Assembly (NCBI GenBank): GCA_964476585.1
Contig: CAYZBF010000008.1
Location: 1-62,372 of the forward strand
DNA length: 62,372 nt
DNA from: CAYZBF01 sp964476585
Lineage (GTDB): Bacteria; Hydrothermota; UBA3072
Direction of reading: 5' to 3'
The stretch's first letter is position 1. Each line of letters starts with the position of its first letter. The notes beneath the pieces are model-generated. The model did not search any database. It was not told where the DNA came from and worked only from the letters and a program-made list of their open reading frames with translations. Below are positions 8,415-18,335 of the stretch, piece by piece. Both the position numbers and the translations under genes were made by a program.

Positions 8415-9972
8415 GATTATAACCCCATCCGATGTCAGAGTAGGGATGGAAGGTTTTGGGTTAAGTGTATTTATGGGTTCAAAGATAGATACCTTTCAGG
8501 TGAAAATAACCGGTAAGCTTCCACCTACTGCAACAGGTAGGGAGATAATCCTTGCAGAGCTAAAAGGGGATGTGATAAACGAAGCTGGAGTACTTGCTGG
8601 TATGAGTGGGAGCCCCGTGTATATAAATGGAAAGCTCCTTGGGGCAGTAGCTTATTCGTGGGCGTTCTCAAAGAAACCTATTTGCGGTATAACCCCTTTT
8701 GTGGATATGAAAAAGGGTGGAGTTTCACCGCCTTTGGGATCTTATGGTCTTACTCCAATAAGCCCTGTCCTCAATGTTTCTGGATTTAGCCCAAAGTCTT
8801 ATTCCCTTCTTGATTCCCTACCTGGCAATTTCGTTATCTCTTTCGGACAGAGTGGAGGACTAACTCTGGAAAGAACACCTTTTGTCCCAGGGGGTGTCTG
8901 TGGTGTATCTCTCATTACTGGCGATGGAACCCTTTCTATGATGGGGACAATAACGGAGGTTAAAGGAGATACAATATATGCCTTTGGTCATCCTGCATAT
9001 GGGACGGGTATTTCAAATCTCCCTTTATGCGAAGGGGGTGTCAGTGGCTATCTGCCATCCTATTATCACTCCTTCAAATTTGCTAATCCCGGTCAGGTTG
9101 TGGGAACTATTTTATTCGACGGTGATTCAGGAGTTAAAGGGATACTCAAAAGGAAGCCACCGATGGTGGATTGCAAAATTGTGGTTAACAAAAGAAAGCG
9201 GGAATACAAAATTACAGAAATGAAGAACCTTTTTCCTCTACTAATGGCTTTCCTTTTATATTCGAATTGGGTGGAAGAGATGGGTGTATATAATCCGGTG
9301 ACTATAAATGGTAGGTTTGACATTTATACCAGTCAGGGTAAAATATCACTCTATCCTGTTATAAGTGGGGACCAGCTTCAAACTGATATATATAGGTGGA
9401 CTAGAGGAGTCCTTTTGGATATACAGGGTAACAGGTATGAAGGGGTCGCTATCGATTCTATGAAAGTGAATATAGATGTTAAAAATGTCATTAGGAAATA
9501 CTTCGTTGAGAGGTTGCAACTGAAAAAGAAGGAGTTCGAATTAGGAGAGGAGATGACTCTATCCGTCATTATTGACCAATACAGAAAGCCTGATACGACA
9601 GTTACCTGTGGCTTCCGTGTGCCAGATGAGCCCTGTGAGTTAGTGATTATGGTTTCAGGGAGAGACGAGTTCTTAAGTTATGAACGAGAGAGAGTCCCTT
9701 TAAATTTTGAATTTGATGATTTTTCAGAATGGAAAAACTATATAAATGATCTACCTTCCCGTGACCAAGTAATTTTCTCACTGTACAAAAAGGGTAGAAT
9801 GGTGGGGACAAAAAGGGGAGAACTTAGAGATATCCCATTCAGCCTCCAGAGCATTTTGAATGGGAATGGTAATTTAGAAGCTCGAAATCTCTTTCCTATT
9901 TATGAGAAACAAATTACACTAAAAGGACCGGTTACTGGCGTAGCTAAAGAAACAATAGAGGTAAGGAGGTAG
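8368..9972 (+). CDS. SpoIVB-like S55 family peptidase domain protein
   Basis: 534 residues. The first ~12 residues are hydrophobic (MLIVSILLFQII), a likely export signal or anchor. The N-terminal third matches the S55 serine-peptidase domain: ITPSDVRVGMEGFG, then the nucleophile region AGMSGSPVYINGKLLGAV. The second half is not recognised. SpoIVB itself is a sporulation signalling protease; homologues in non-sporulating bacteria are exported proteins of unclear role. The start lies inside the preceding gene. An SD for the next gene (AAGGAGG) is embedded in its 3' end. Confidence 0.8.
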   Translation: MLIVSILLFQIIETPEIITPSDVRVGMEGFGLSVFMGSKIDTFQVKITGKLPPTATGREIILAELKGDVINEAGVLAGMSGSPVYINGKLLGAVAYSWAFSKKPICGITPFVDMKKGGVSPPLGSYGLTPISPVLNVSGFSPKSYSLLDSLPGNFVISFGQSGGLTLERTPFVPGGVCGVSLITGDGTLSMMGTITEVKGDTIYAFGHPAYGTGISNLPLCEGGVSGYLPSYYHSFKFANPGQVVGTILFDGDSGVKGILKRKPPMVDCKIVVNKRKREYKITEMKNLFPLLMAFLLYSNWVEEMGVYNPVTINGRFDIYTSQGKISLYPVISGDQLQTDIYRWTRGVLLDIQGNRYEGVAIDSMKVNIDVKNVIRKYFVERLQLKKKEFELGEEMTLSVIIDQYRKPDTTVTCGFRVPDEPCELVIMVSGRDEFLSYERERVPLNFEFDDFSEWKNYINDLPSRDQVIFSLYKKGRMVGTKRGELRDIPFSLQSILNGNGNLEARNLFPIYEKQITLKGPVTGVAKETIEVRR

Positions 9973-9973
9973 A

Positions 9974-11884
9974 ATGCTACTTGTTATTCTATCATTTTCC
10001 TATTTCTGGACGTTTTCCGGGGACTCTTTATATGAAGGAAAACCGGAAGGAACCATTGCTTCTAGAGATTCCATATTTATGGGGAATAAGCTTACAAAAT
10101 TGACGAATGATAGTGAAGGATTTGTATCTGATTTAATAGAGAAAGATGGGGAAATTTATTATGGTATTTCAGATTTGGGTCTCCTTATCAGGATAGATAG
10201 GATTGGGAACCTGGATACCATTATTAATACGGAAGGGGGATTGCTTTCATTGGGATTGTTTGGAGATTTCATTATTGCAGGTCTTTCGCCAAAAGGAAAA
10301 CTATTATTTATAAAAGGGAAAGAGGTCCTGGACTCACTCTCGATCGATACCGACAATATATACTCAATTTATGAATGGAACCATGAGCTCTTTATCGGAA
10401 CAGGTCCAGAGGGAAATGTATATAAGATAACCCACGATAAAAAAATCGAGAAGTTCTATACCACAGAGGCGCATTCTGTAACAGAGATGGTATCATACAA
10501 AGATAAGTTGTTCATAGGTACCTCAACCCCAGGACTTGTATATGAGCTCTATAAAAAGGGTGGAGGAAGAATCTACTATGATACAGGTCTTGATGAAGTG
10601 AATGGTCTTGGATTTTGTGGGGACACTCTTTCCATCTCAGGTATCTCACTTATAAACGACACTCCCACAGGGGAAGTCAAATTTCTGATACAAAATAGAG
10701 AGATTGTAGTATATCAGGGGACCCCTGTGTTATCTGGGACAGAGGTGGGCAATCGATTCTATGTGGGTGAATCAGAGGATGGTCAAATTGGAGAGTTTCA
10801 TAATAGGGATCTTAGAATTGTGGTTGATCTTGAAGAATCCAGAATAACTACCTTAAAGGATATAGGAGGGGAGCTCTATATTGGAACTGGATATCCTGCG
10901 AATGTGTACAGAATGAGCTCTGGTAAAAGAAAAGAAGGGACATATACGTCAACTGTTTTTAAAGGTGGAATAGGAGTTATCTGGGGGAATCTTTTTTATA
11001 AAGGGGAGGGAGATATTTCCTTTTACCTTCGAAGTGGAAAGAAAAATGAGGTGGACTCTTCCTGGACAGAGTGGAGACAAACCGTTCGAGGCATTGATAC
11101 AGAGGACCCATTCATTCAATGGAAAGCAGTTCTTAAAGGAAAAGATACATACCTTAACGATGTAAGGATTTCTTATGGAGAGAGGAATTTACCGCCTGAG
11201 ATATCAAAGTTTGCAGTGCTTCCCCCAACTATTGGATGTGGGGGGAGTGCCAATAGCCCAAGACACAGCGAATTACTATCTCCAGAGGAGAAAACGAAAC
11301 TGAGGAAAATGGGATTCTTTATTCCTGAACAGGCGTATCATATCCCTGGAGGGATTCGATGTATTTATTGGGAAGCGAATGATCCGGATGGAGATCAAAT
11401 GATCTTCGATTTATTTCTCAAAAGAGAAAAGGATCCAGTTTTTAATAAATTGGTAGAAGGGGTTCAGGAAGGTGCCTATTTTCTTGACGCCTCTCCTTAC
11501 CCGGATGGTGTCTATATAGTGAAGATCCTTGTAGAAGACCTATCTTCCCAGCCCTATCTTTTACATGATCAAAGAAGTGCCCGTTTTATTATTGACCATT
11601 CTCCTCCAGAAGTGAAAGATATTAAGAAGAGGATAATTGGAGACAGTGTCACAGTATCTGGGATAGCGCTGGATGAACTCTCACCAATTTTAGCGGTTTT
11701 CTACAATACACCTGCTACTCCTACGATGAGAGAAACAGGATGGAAAAGCGCAATACCTGTTGACGGAGTATTTGATGAGCATCAGGAACTATTTTCGTTT
11801 AAGGTAGCAAAGGGTTTTAAGTATATAGCAATAAGAGTTTTTGATAGGCATAATAATACAAAAGTTTTGAGGCTTGAATTGTGA
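9974..11884 (+). CDS. Exported beta-propeller-like protein of unknown function
   Basis: 636 residues with a hydrophobic N terminus (MLLVILSFSYFWTFSG) suggesting secretion. Residues ~50-320 contain repeated blade-like units with recurring phrases such as LFIGTGPEGNVYKI, LFIGTSTPGLVYEL and LYIGTGYPANVYRM, typical of a propeller fold. The last 250 residues contain WEANDPDGDQMIFDL and VYIVKILVEDLSS, resembling fibronectin/Ig-like extracellular domains. It is coupled to the S55 protein upstream and overlaps the GTG of ddl by four bases. It probably acts at the cell surface. Confidence 0.7.
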   Translation: MLLVILSFSYFWTFSGDSLYEGKPEGTIASRDSIFMGNKLTKLTNDSEGFVSDLIEKDGEIYYGISDLGLLIRIDRIGNLDTIINTEGGLLSLGLFGDFIIAGLSPKGKLLFIKGKEVLDSLSIDTDNIYSIYEWNHELFIGTGPEGNVYKITHDKKIEKFYTTEAHSVTEMVSYKDKLFIGTSTPGLVYELYKKGGGRIYYDTGLDEVNGLGFCGDTLSISGISLINDTPTGEVKFLIQNREIVVYQGTPVLSGTEVGNRFYVGESEDGQIGEFHNRDLRIVVDLEESRITTLKDIGGELYIGTGYPANVYRMSSGKRKEGTYTSTVFKGGIGVIWGNLFYKGEGDISFYLRSGKKNEVDSSWTEWRQTVRGIDTEDPFIQWKAVLKGKDTYLNDVRISYGERNLPPEISKFAVLPPTIGCGGSANSPRHSELLSPEEKTKLRKMGFFIPEQAYHIPGGIRCIYWEANDPDGDQMIFDLFLKREKDPVFNKLVEGVQEGAYFLDASPYPDGVYIVKILVEDLSSQPYLLHDQRSARFIIDHSPPEVKDIKKRIIGDSVTVSGIALDELSPILAVFYNTPATPTMRETGWKSAIPVDGVFDEHQELFSFKVAKGFKYIAIRVFDRHNNTKVLRLEL

Positions 11885-12780
11885 GGATTGGTGTCCTTTA
11901 TGGTGGATGGTCTTCTGAGCGGGAGATATCCATCCTTTCTGGGAAAAGGGTTACTGCTGCTTTGAAGAGCAGGGGATATGAGGTTGTAGAGATTGATGTT
12001 GATAGGGATGTCCCAGAGGTTTTATCTAAGGGTGAAATCGATATAGCATTTGTGATGTTACATGGAAAACCGGGAGAAGATGGCACCATACAGGGATTAC
12101 TTGAGACAATGGATATTCCTTATACAGGTTCAGGTGTCCTTGCAAGCTCCCTGGCAATTAATAAGATTATAGCAAAGAAAGTTTTTCAATTTTCAGGAAT
12201 TCCGACCCCAGAATTTAAATATCCTGTAAGAGATGATGAAATCCCCCTTGAATTTCCTTACCTGATTAAACCTGTGGCAGAAGGTTCTTCTGTTGGGATG
12301 ACCATAGTAAGAGAAAAAGAGCAGCACGAGAAAGCTGTTTCTGTAGCATGCGAATATGGGGATTGTTTTGCTGAAAAGTATATAAACGGTAAAGAGATTA
12401 CAATTGGAATACTTGGTGATTTAGCACTTCCTATTCTGGAACTGGTTCCCAAAAAAGAATTTTATGATTATGAAGCAAAGTATACAAAAGGTATGACTGA
12501 ATTTATTATACCCGCAAGATTGGATGATGAGATGACAAAGAGGAGCAAAGAGATGGCATTAAAAGCGCATAGGACTCTTGGATGTTGTGATTTCTCCAGA
12601 GTGGATTTTGTTGTTGATGATAATAATGCTTATGTCCTTGAAGTTAATACAATACCAGGGATGACTGATTTATCAGATGTTCCAGCAGAAGCAAAAGCTA
12701 TGGGAATAGAGTACGATGAATTAGTTGAGCGGATATTGAAACTTGCACTTTGTAGATACGAGATGAAGGGGAATAGTTAA
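11881..12780 (+). CDS. ddl: D-alanine--D-alanine ligase
   Basis: Makes the D-Ala-D-Ala dipeptide for peptidoglycan. The 299-residue ATP-grasp enzyme shows the N-terminal GVLYGGWSSEREISILSG, LHGKPGEDGTIQGLLE, YTGSGVLASSLAINK, the ATP-binding LIKPVAEGSSVGM and the metal-binding VLEVNTIPGMTDLS. It starts with GTG overlapping the stop of the previous gene (GTGA). It is the last gene of the forward run and faces the reverse block across a 76-bp gap of AT-rich word repeats (TTAGTTAATTAA type) at 12781-12856. Confidence 0.95.
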   Translation: MRIGVLYGGWSSEREISILSGKRVTAALKSRGYEVVEIDVDRDVPEVLSKGEIDIAFVMLHGKPGEDGTIQGLLETMDIPYTGSGVLASSLAINKIIAKKVFQFSGIPTPEFKYPVRDDEIPLEFPYLIKPVAEGSSVGMTIVREKEQHEKAVSVACEYGDCFAEKYINGKEITIGILGDLALPILELVPKKEFYDYEAKYTKGMTEFIIPARLDDEMTKRSKEMALKAHRTLGCCDFSRVDFVVDDNNAYVLEVNTIPGMTDLSDVPAEAKAMGIEYDELVERILKLALCRYEMKGNS

Positions 12781-12856
12781 TTAGTTGATTCGTATATTAG
12801 TTAATTAATCTAATTCCAACCCCTCATCTTCCCTAATTAACTATTTGACCATTAAA

Positions 12857-13315
12857 CTAATAACTATATTCCTTGAAATATTCATCAACAATGGCAATTG
12901 CTTCTTCTGGGGATGAGGCTTCCTCAAAAGGCAGGGGGATGTTACATCTGATTCCGATTATCTTCTTGTTATAGATATTACCAAAAGCGATTTCACTCTG
13001 AGTCCCAACCCTACCATCTATTGCTATTAGAATCTCGGCTGTCTGTGCAATTATCACATTGCGTGCATGACTCATACCGGTAACGATTGGAATATCAACC
13101 CATTGGTTTGCACTTGTACGTAAGTTACCCGGGAGTATCCCGATGACTAACCCGCCTTCTTCTTTTGCACCTTTGGATACAGCCTCCATAACTCCACCCA
13201 GGCCACCGGTTACAAGGACATATCCCCGCTTTCCAATCAATTTTCCCGTCCTATAGGATATTTCATAGATTTCCTTAGGAATAGATGAACCGCCAATAAC
13301 GCCTACTATTCTCAT
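12857..13315 (-). CDS. TIGR00725 family LOG-like Rossmann protein
   Basis: 152 residues: N-terminal VGVIGGSSIPKEIYE, central VTGGLGGVMEAVSKGAKEEGG and C-terminal SEIAFGNIYNKKIIGI. This is the lysine-decarboxylase-like (LOG) fold, whose better-known members hydrolyse nucleoside monophosphates, but the TIGR00725 branch has no settled function. The ATG overlaps the stop of the C25 peptidase by four bases on the reverse strand, so the two are co-transcribed. Confidence 0.85.
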   Translation of the reverse strand: MRIVGVIGGSSIPKEIYEISYRTGKLIGKRGYVLVTGGLGGVMEAVSKGAKEEGGLVIGILPGNLRTSANQWVDIPIVTGMSHARNVIIAQTAEILIAIDGRVGTQSEIAFGNIYNKKIIGIRCNIPLPFEEASSPEEAIAIVDEYFKEYSY

Positions 13316-16300
13316 CTAATCACTGCTATCTTTCCATAGTATGGTTCACCATCCTCTGGCTTTACCATATAGTAGTATATCCCGTTTGATACCATTCTAC
13401 CTCTTTCATCCCGCCCATCCCACTCTACATAATTCACTCCATATCTGGATGCACCAGTGTAGAGGTCTTTTACCAATCTTCCGGCTATTGTATATATCTT
13501 TATTTCTGTGTTCATCTCTCTTCCAAGGTGATAAATAATCGTTGTTTTTTTCTTCATTGGATTAGGGTAGTTTTCAACTCCCCAGAGTAGTCTTTCATCG
13601 CTGATTAAAAACGTGGCTTCACGCACTCCTACGTTTCCAGCGTTATCCTTTACATATGCTTTGAATCGAATGGTATCAGCGAAGAGGGGTTCTTCGTAGG
13701 TAAAGGAAGCTTCTCCTGTAGTAGGACTGCCTGAATGATAGGTAAATTTATCAGCAAGATAAATTGGTTCGGAGTTATTTATACTTATCTGCAGGTTAAT
13801 TTTTGACCTCATATCAATACCGCTACTATCGCGAACTACTATTGTCATTTCTCCAGATGGTGGTATAGGATCCCTTTCAGATAATTCTTTTCCTTTTATT
13901 TGAAAACTGATGCCAGGGGATAGAGTATCGGTGGTTCCTGTACCCGGGGTGAAATGAACAGAGAACCGTTGATACGCTTCCCTATCTCCCCTAGAATATA
14001 GATAGATGTTACCTTCCTGTTCATCGATATCTAATGGGAGGTTAATCCACATGTTAAAAGAATCGTTTGCTATGGGAGCGCTACCCTGGAAGAGTTTTCG
14101 CCCTATCTTTGTTATAGTTACATTATTAACTGGATAACTAGTAAGACCTTCCCTTGCATCTAATATAGTGTCATAGTCCGCCTGGGTAATCAAACAGTAG
14201 ATTCGATCAGAAGAGGTTGAAGTTTCTCCTTTTATAATAAATCTTTCTCCTCCTCTTGCAGAATCAGGAATTTCAGGGATGAGTTTAGTTGAATCAATAA
14301 GTATTTCAGTTGCTGGATCACCGAAGAATGTATAAGTGAAATGCCCTGCTTCTTCCTTTGCATAGAGATATGCATCACCTGCCGTCTTTGCTGAAGTCGA
14401 AAAAAGATGCTGAATAAGTGATCTTCCCAGTGCATTATTACTCCCTGGATAGGTTGCTCTACCGGCTGCAATAGACACAATAGTTCCTCCATCGGAATAG
14501 AGATTTGAATGTCCGGCTATACAATCTTCATCCGGACGTTCAAAATAACCCACATCGCATGAACCAAAATAATATAAGGGAGTTTTTCTCCAGTTTCCGA
14601 ATCTGCTTACATCCTGGAGTAGAAAAACAGATTCATGGGTAAGCCTCCGTAGGTTACCATGCCCCAGAAAAACGCCCACAAGAGCACCCTCGCTCATTGC
14701 CTTTAAATGTGCCTCTTCTGCTTCTGGTTTTTCTCCTCCCACACGGGGATACTCCATAAGATATATCTTTTTCTGATGAATCCATCCGGGTAGAGAATTA
14801 GAGATACTTTCTGCTCCTTTTGTATGGGTCGCTTCACCTGAGGAATAATTAGCGCTATAAGCATCATCGGCTAAAAGTATTGCATTCCTTCTCCAGCTAC
14901 CCCCTGATACCTCATATTCAATAAGTTTATCCACCCAGTTTGTTGCTTCAGTAAGGTTTGAAGCTGTTACTCTACCAATAGGTATATCCTGGACTCTATC
15001 TTCGTTGAAATCCACAAAGTAGCTGTCCCAGCATGGATTCTTGTCTAAGTATCCGCTACTTGTATAGATGAAAGTACCCTCTGTATGGATTGGTACAAAG
15101 CAACTCTTTCCTATGCCTGTTAAGTCTTTGTTGTCATAACTGCCATCTCCAAAGAAAAGAACATAACTTATGGGCGGATTCCACGTGATGTAAGCATGAT
15201 ATAGGAACCTTTTAATTGCAGAGGGATCACGAACTCCAAAGGAAAAATTGTCATAGATTTCCTTTAAGGATATCACTCTGGTGACTGGTGATGTAAAGCT
15301 CCTTAAATGATTCTCTCTCCACCTCTTTAGCTTATACGCAGGCGAAATGAATTCATCGGGTGGAATAACAACCCAGTCTGCACCACCGTATTGAAGGGAC
15401 GAAGGGTCCTTAATAGATATCCCCTCGATTGAATAAGGTGATTCCTGTATTAGTATTTTCGTAGCATCCGCCGAAAAATCTATACTTCCAGCGCTAAACT
15501 GGTGTGAAATAAGTGATGGGTTTTCTGAATTAGTGTAGTTAAGCAAATACGGATCTTTGGTAAGATTACTTACATTGTAATGCTTAACTCCAGGTGTATC
15601 TGAACTAATATATAATCTTCCACCTACTGCGATAGTTCTTCTCGTATAGATAACTTCTACATAATCCATTATCACCGATTCGTTAGTGGTTATGAGTCTA
15701 ATCTCTAAATCATTCGAACCTTCGGATAATGCGTTTATAGTATCTGTGAAGATTGTCCTGTCCTTTCCGGGATTACCCATCGTTGTTACGGTATCATCCA
15801 TGATTGTGCCATTAAGAGAGATGCGAAAGGCATATTGATTAGAGTTTTTAGGATAGAAGGCAATCCTTATAATTGCTTCATTATCATATGGGTAGTAGAC
15901 AGTAAGAGGAATGTTCAGGATACTCCCAGAAGAAGCACCGCCAGATGTGTTAAGTTCTTTCCATCCCCAGACGAGTCCACTCCTTAAGGGACTGAAATTG
16001 TCTTCTTCTACGTGTATAGTATCTGTGAAATTAGATATATCTTCGCCACCTGTAAAATTCTCCTCTTCCGCTATTATGGGATCCCCGTCAAAGCATAACC
16101 AGTAGGCATTGGTATCTGTGAACGGACTATAGTAGAAGTATATATTATTTTTAAAATGGTTTCTTTCCCAACCTGAGAGTGAATGGGCAAAGAAAATTAT
16201 CCTTTCATCTTCTTCAAAGGATCCATCTTCATCGGTTTCATATATAGCAGTGATTATCGGCGGAAGAAGAGCCAGGCTACTAAGACTGTCCATATCCCAT

Positions 16301-17004
16301 TTAAGGACACCTCTATATCCATGCCGGAGTTCAATTCTATTTGGATCAACTGAAGCAGGGTTAAGACCAACTTCCTTTAAATCCGAGGGGGTTATCTCAT
16401 AGATACCTTCCTTCGTTGTATTCACTTTAACCCAGAGTCCCACCTTAGGTACTACCTTCGATATCTCCTTTAGTCTGAGGCTCTTTCCTCTGATCTGGTT
16501 GAGAAAGAGAGAAGGCTGCCTAGCTACATATCCCTCTGGGCGTATCCATCTACCTCCCTCGAAGTATATTTTGATTATTATTGATTTTCTGATTTCTATA
16601 TATCTTCCATCAAAGGCAAAGGGATGAATGAATAGGGTTGCATTACCATGTGGAGAGGGGCGATTCTGTTGTATTTCTGCGGGAGGTGGTTGGTAAGTTG
16701 GCGGTTTTTCTTTCGCGATTTTTCTTCCGTAGAACTGAACTATCGTTGGGACGCATTTTACTCTATCTGTTAATTCAATTTGATATCGGAAAACTACTCT
16801 TCCGCCTACCGGGGTCAGTATCTTTTTTCTGACGAGTGGTAGTGCAGGCATACCCTCCTTATCAGGATAGGTTCCTTCCTCAATTTCATAAGATGTCCCG
16901 TCATTTATTGTGGACGTTTTATAATGAGTAATGTAGCGAAGGATTAAAGAATCAGGCGTATCGGCAAGGACGGTAAAAGAGGAAATAATTAAGAGGAATG
17001 TCAT
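13312..17004 (-). CDS. C25 (gingipain/PorU-like) cysteine peptidase with C-terminal sorting domain
   Basis: 1230 residues with an N-terminal signal (MTFLLIISSFTVLADT). A large propeptide-like region precedes the caspase-like C25 domain: GDGSYDNKD near residue 630, the catalytic His in FLGHGN near 780 and the Cys in YFGSCDVGYF near 815. Beta-sandwich domains follow. The last ~85 residues, from YPNPMKKKTT to WDGRDERGRMVSNGIYYY, are an FlgD-like C-terminal domain. In T9SS bacteria, PorU is the sortase with this plan; a secreted gingipain-like protease is the alternative. It overlaps the Trm112-like gene upstream and the LOG-like gene downstream by four bases each. Confidence 0.87.
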   Translation of the reverse strand: MTFLLIISSFTVLADTPDSLILRYITHYKTSTINDGTSYEIEEGTYPDKEGMPALPLVRKKILTPVGGRVVFRYQIELTDRVKCVPTIVQFYGRKIAKEKPPTYQPPPAEIQQNRPSPHGNATLFIHPFAFDGRYIEIRKSIIIKIYFEGGRWIRPEGYVARQPSLFLNQIRGKSLRLKEISKVVPKVGLWVKVNTTKEGIYEITPSDLKEVGLNPASVDPNRIELRHGYRGVLKWDMDSLSSLALLPPIITAIYETDEDGSFEEDERIIFFAHSLSGWERNHFKNNIYFYYSPFTDTNAYWLCFDGDPIIAEEENFTGGEDISNFTDTIHVEEDNFSPLRSGLVWGWKELNTSGGASSGSILNIPLTVYYPYDNEAIIRIAFYPKNSNQYAFRISLNGTIMDDTVTTMGNPGKDRTIFTDTINALSEGSNDLEIRLITTNESVIMDYVEVIYTRRTIAVGGRLYISSDTPGVKHYNVSNLTKDPYLLNYTNSENPSLISHQFSAGSIDFSADATKILIQESPYSIEGISIKDPSSLQYGGADWVVIPPDEFISPAYKLKRWRENHLRSFTSPVTRVISLKEIYDNFSFGVRDPSAIKRFLYHAYITWNPPISYVLFFGDGSYDNKDLTGIGKSCFVPIHTEGTFIYTSSGYLDKNPCWDSYFVDFNEDRVQDIPIGRVTASNLTEATNWVDKLIEYEVSGGSWRRNAILLADDAYSANYSSGEATHTKGAESISNSLPGWIHQKKIYLMEYPRVGGEKPEAEEAHLKAMSEGALVGVFLGHGNLRRLTHESVFLLQDVSRFGNWRKTPLYYFGSCDVGYFERPDEDCIAGHSNLYSDGGTIVSIAAGRATYPGSNNALGRSLIQHLFSTSAKTAGDAYLYAKEEAGHFTYTFFGDPATEILIDSTKLIPEIPDSARGGERFIIKGETSTSSDRIYCLITQADYDTILDAREGLTSYPVNNVTITKIGRKLFQGSAPIANDSFNMWINLPLDIDEQEGNIYLYSRGDREAYQRFSVHFTPGTGTTDTLSPGISFQIKGKELSERDPIPPSGEMTIVVRDSSGIDMRSKINLQISINNSEPIYLADKFTYHSGSPTTGEASFTYEEPLFADTIRFKAYVKDNAGNVGVREATFLISDERLLWGVENYPNPMKKKTTIIYHLGREMNTEIKIYTIAGRLVKDLYTGASRYGVNYVEWDGRDERGRMVSNGIYYYMVKPEDGEPYYGKIAVIR

Positions 17005-17165
17005 AACTTTTCAGCCTCATCAATAAGCATCACAGGTATATCATCTTTTATGGGATAGGCTAATTTGCATTTTTGGCAGATCAGTCTGTTATTCTTCTTA
17101 TCATATTCTAACGTCCCTTTACATTTAGGACATACAAGTATATCAAGTAATTTCTTTTTTAACAT
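17001..17165 (-). CDS. Trm112 family zinc-ribbon protein
   Basis: A 54-residue reverse-strand gene, short enough to be missed by length cut-offs. It reads MLKKKLLDILVCPKCKG, then LICQKCKLAYPIKDDIPVML. Two CxxC knuckles and the YPI-DDIPVML end are diagnostic of the Trm112/UPF0434 family, small activators of methyltransferases in eukaryotes and archaea with poorly known roles in bacteria. A good AGGAGG precedes the ATG. The stop overlaps the C25 peptidase ATG by four bases, so the peptidase is translated downstream of it. Confidence 0.9.
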   Translation of the reverse strand: MLKKKLLDILVCPKCKGTLEYDKKNNRLICQKCKLAYPIKDDIPVMLIDEAEKL

Positions 17166-17203
17166 TCGAACCTCCTATATTTGCCACGGAGATACAATTT
17201 TAA

Positions 17204-17290
17204 ACATTGAAGAATGAAAATTGTAAAGTGCAAAGCTTTACTAAACCATAGATCATTTTTTCGTATCTAATTTTTCATTTTACATTGAAG
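17204..17290. repeat. Short MITE-like element: inverted repeats inside 9-bp direct repeats
   Basis: ACATTGAAG occurs at 17204-17212 and again at 17282-17290. Just inside lie AATGAAAA (17213-17220) and TTTTCATT (17272-17279), an inverted pair. A GTAAAG/CTTTAC hairpin lies at about 17223-17241. The layout resembles a very small non-autonomous element with a target duplication. No coding content. Confidence 0.45.
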
Positions 17291-17315
17291 GAATGCCTTT
17301 GTGGCGTTTTCAAAA

Positions 17316-18284
17316 TCAATTCTTCCTTATTTGAAACACATGTGATTTAAGTATGGCATAAATCTCTCTTGACAATTTATCGTTTTTTACTGTGAAGCGC
17401 AGGGACAGGCCGCCTGGATGCCCAATCCCGAATAACCCGCCATCGATCAGGATTCCGAGTAGAGGTTCCTCTACAGGTTTGTTGAAATCAACTGTTATCA
17501 GGTATCCTCCTCGTTCATTAACTCTCATTCTGACATCTTCTATCGTGGCATCTATTTTTCTTTTTGGATTATAAGATTCAATGGAATCAGGTGATAGGAT
17601 GAATTTTCCTTCTGCTGCTCGTTTGATTGCATATATGGAATAATCTCCCTTCTTAAGTAATAAACCACCTATTTCTATTGGGATGACCTCTTCGAAATAG
17701 ATTTTATCTCCTTTAATTTCCACATTTTTCTCTCCATAATATTCCAAGCGCATTTTCAATATATGAGGGTCAACATCCCCTTTAATTTTAATATTCTTTC
17801 CTTTAATTACATGTTTCGGTTCTATCTTCATCTCCCAATCTATTCCTTCAGTTTTCGCGCTGATTTTTTTTATCCATTCTTTCACGATTATGAGTTTTCC
17901 CTCTCCTTCCTTTCCACCTGGCGAAAACAGAGAGAGATTTGCAGTAAAGGAATAGACTAATTCATCTCCTCTGTGGGATATCAATTCGAAGCCCCCCTTG
18001 CCAGTGAGATTGTTTATTTCTCTGTATGGGTCTATTCCAGAGATAGGTTCCTCTGTATCTCCAATCGTTATCACTCCTTCCATGTCAAAATCGCCTTTAC
18101 ATCTATATATGCCAGATGCTTTGAAAGTGCTCCGCATATCACCTTTCTCTCTTTCTACAATCCAATGGAATTCAAACCCATTTTCGAGTATCTCTATTAT
18201 TGCTTCTGGGTAATCAATTGGTGGGGGTTTGTAAACTTCCCGAGCGCAACTAAGGATGAAAAGGAGTAAGGTAATCCATCTCAT
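17316..18284 (-). CDS. Putative lipoprotein of unknown function
   Basis: About 322 residues from the ATG at 18284 (MRWITLLLFILSCARE), which gives a lipoprotein-type signal with Cys13. An upstream in-frame ATG at 18407 would put 41 improbable residues, encoded by intergenic repeat sequence, ahead of the signal and is rejected. The mature part is hydrophilic and beta-rich, with repeated I-K-G-D phrases; a LolA/LolB-like or DUF4292-like lipid-binding fold is conceivable but not demonstrated. On the reverse strand TTGACA lies 41 bases before the ATG, so any leader is very short. No SD is visible. Confidence 0.65.
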   Translation of the reverse strand: MRWITLLLFILSCAREVYKPPPIDYPEAIIEILENGFEFHWIVEREKGDMRSTFKASGIYRCKGDFDMEGVITIGDTEEPISGIDPYREINNLTGKGGFELISHRGDELVYSFTANLSLFSPGGKEGEGKLIIVKEWIKKISAKTEGIDWEMKIEPKHVIKGKNIKIKGDVDPHILKMRLEYYGEKNVEIKGDKIYFEEVIPIEIGGLLLKKGDYSIYAIKRAAEGKFILSPDSIESYNPKRKIDATIEDVRMRVNERGGYLITVDFNKPVEEPLLGILIDGGLFGIGHPGGLSLRFTVKNDKLSREIYAILKSHVFQIRKN

Positions 18285-18335
18285 GATATCATTGAGTAAA
18301 CTAACTACTAAAGAAAAAATGTCAAGATATTGGAG

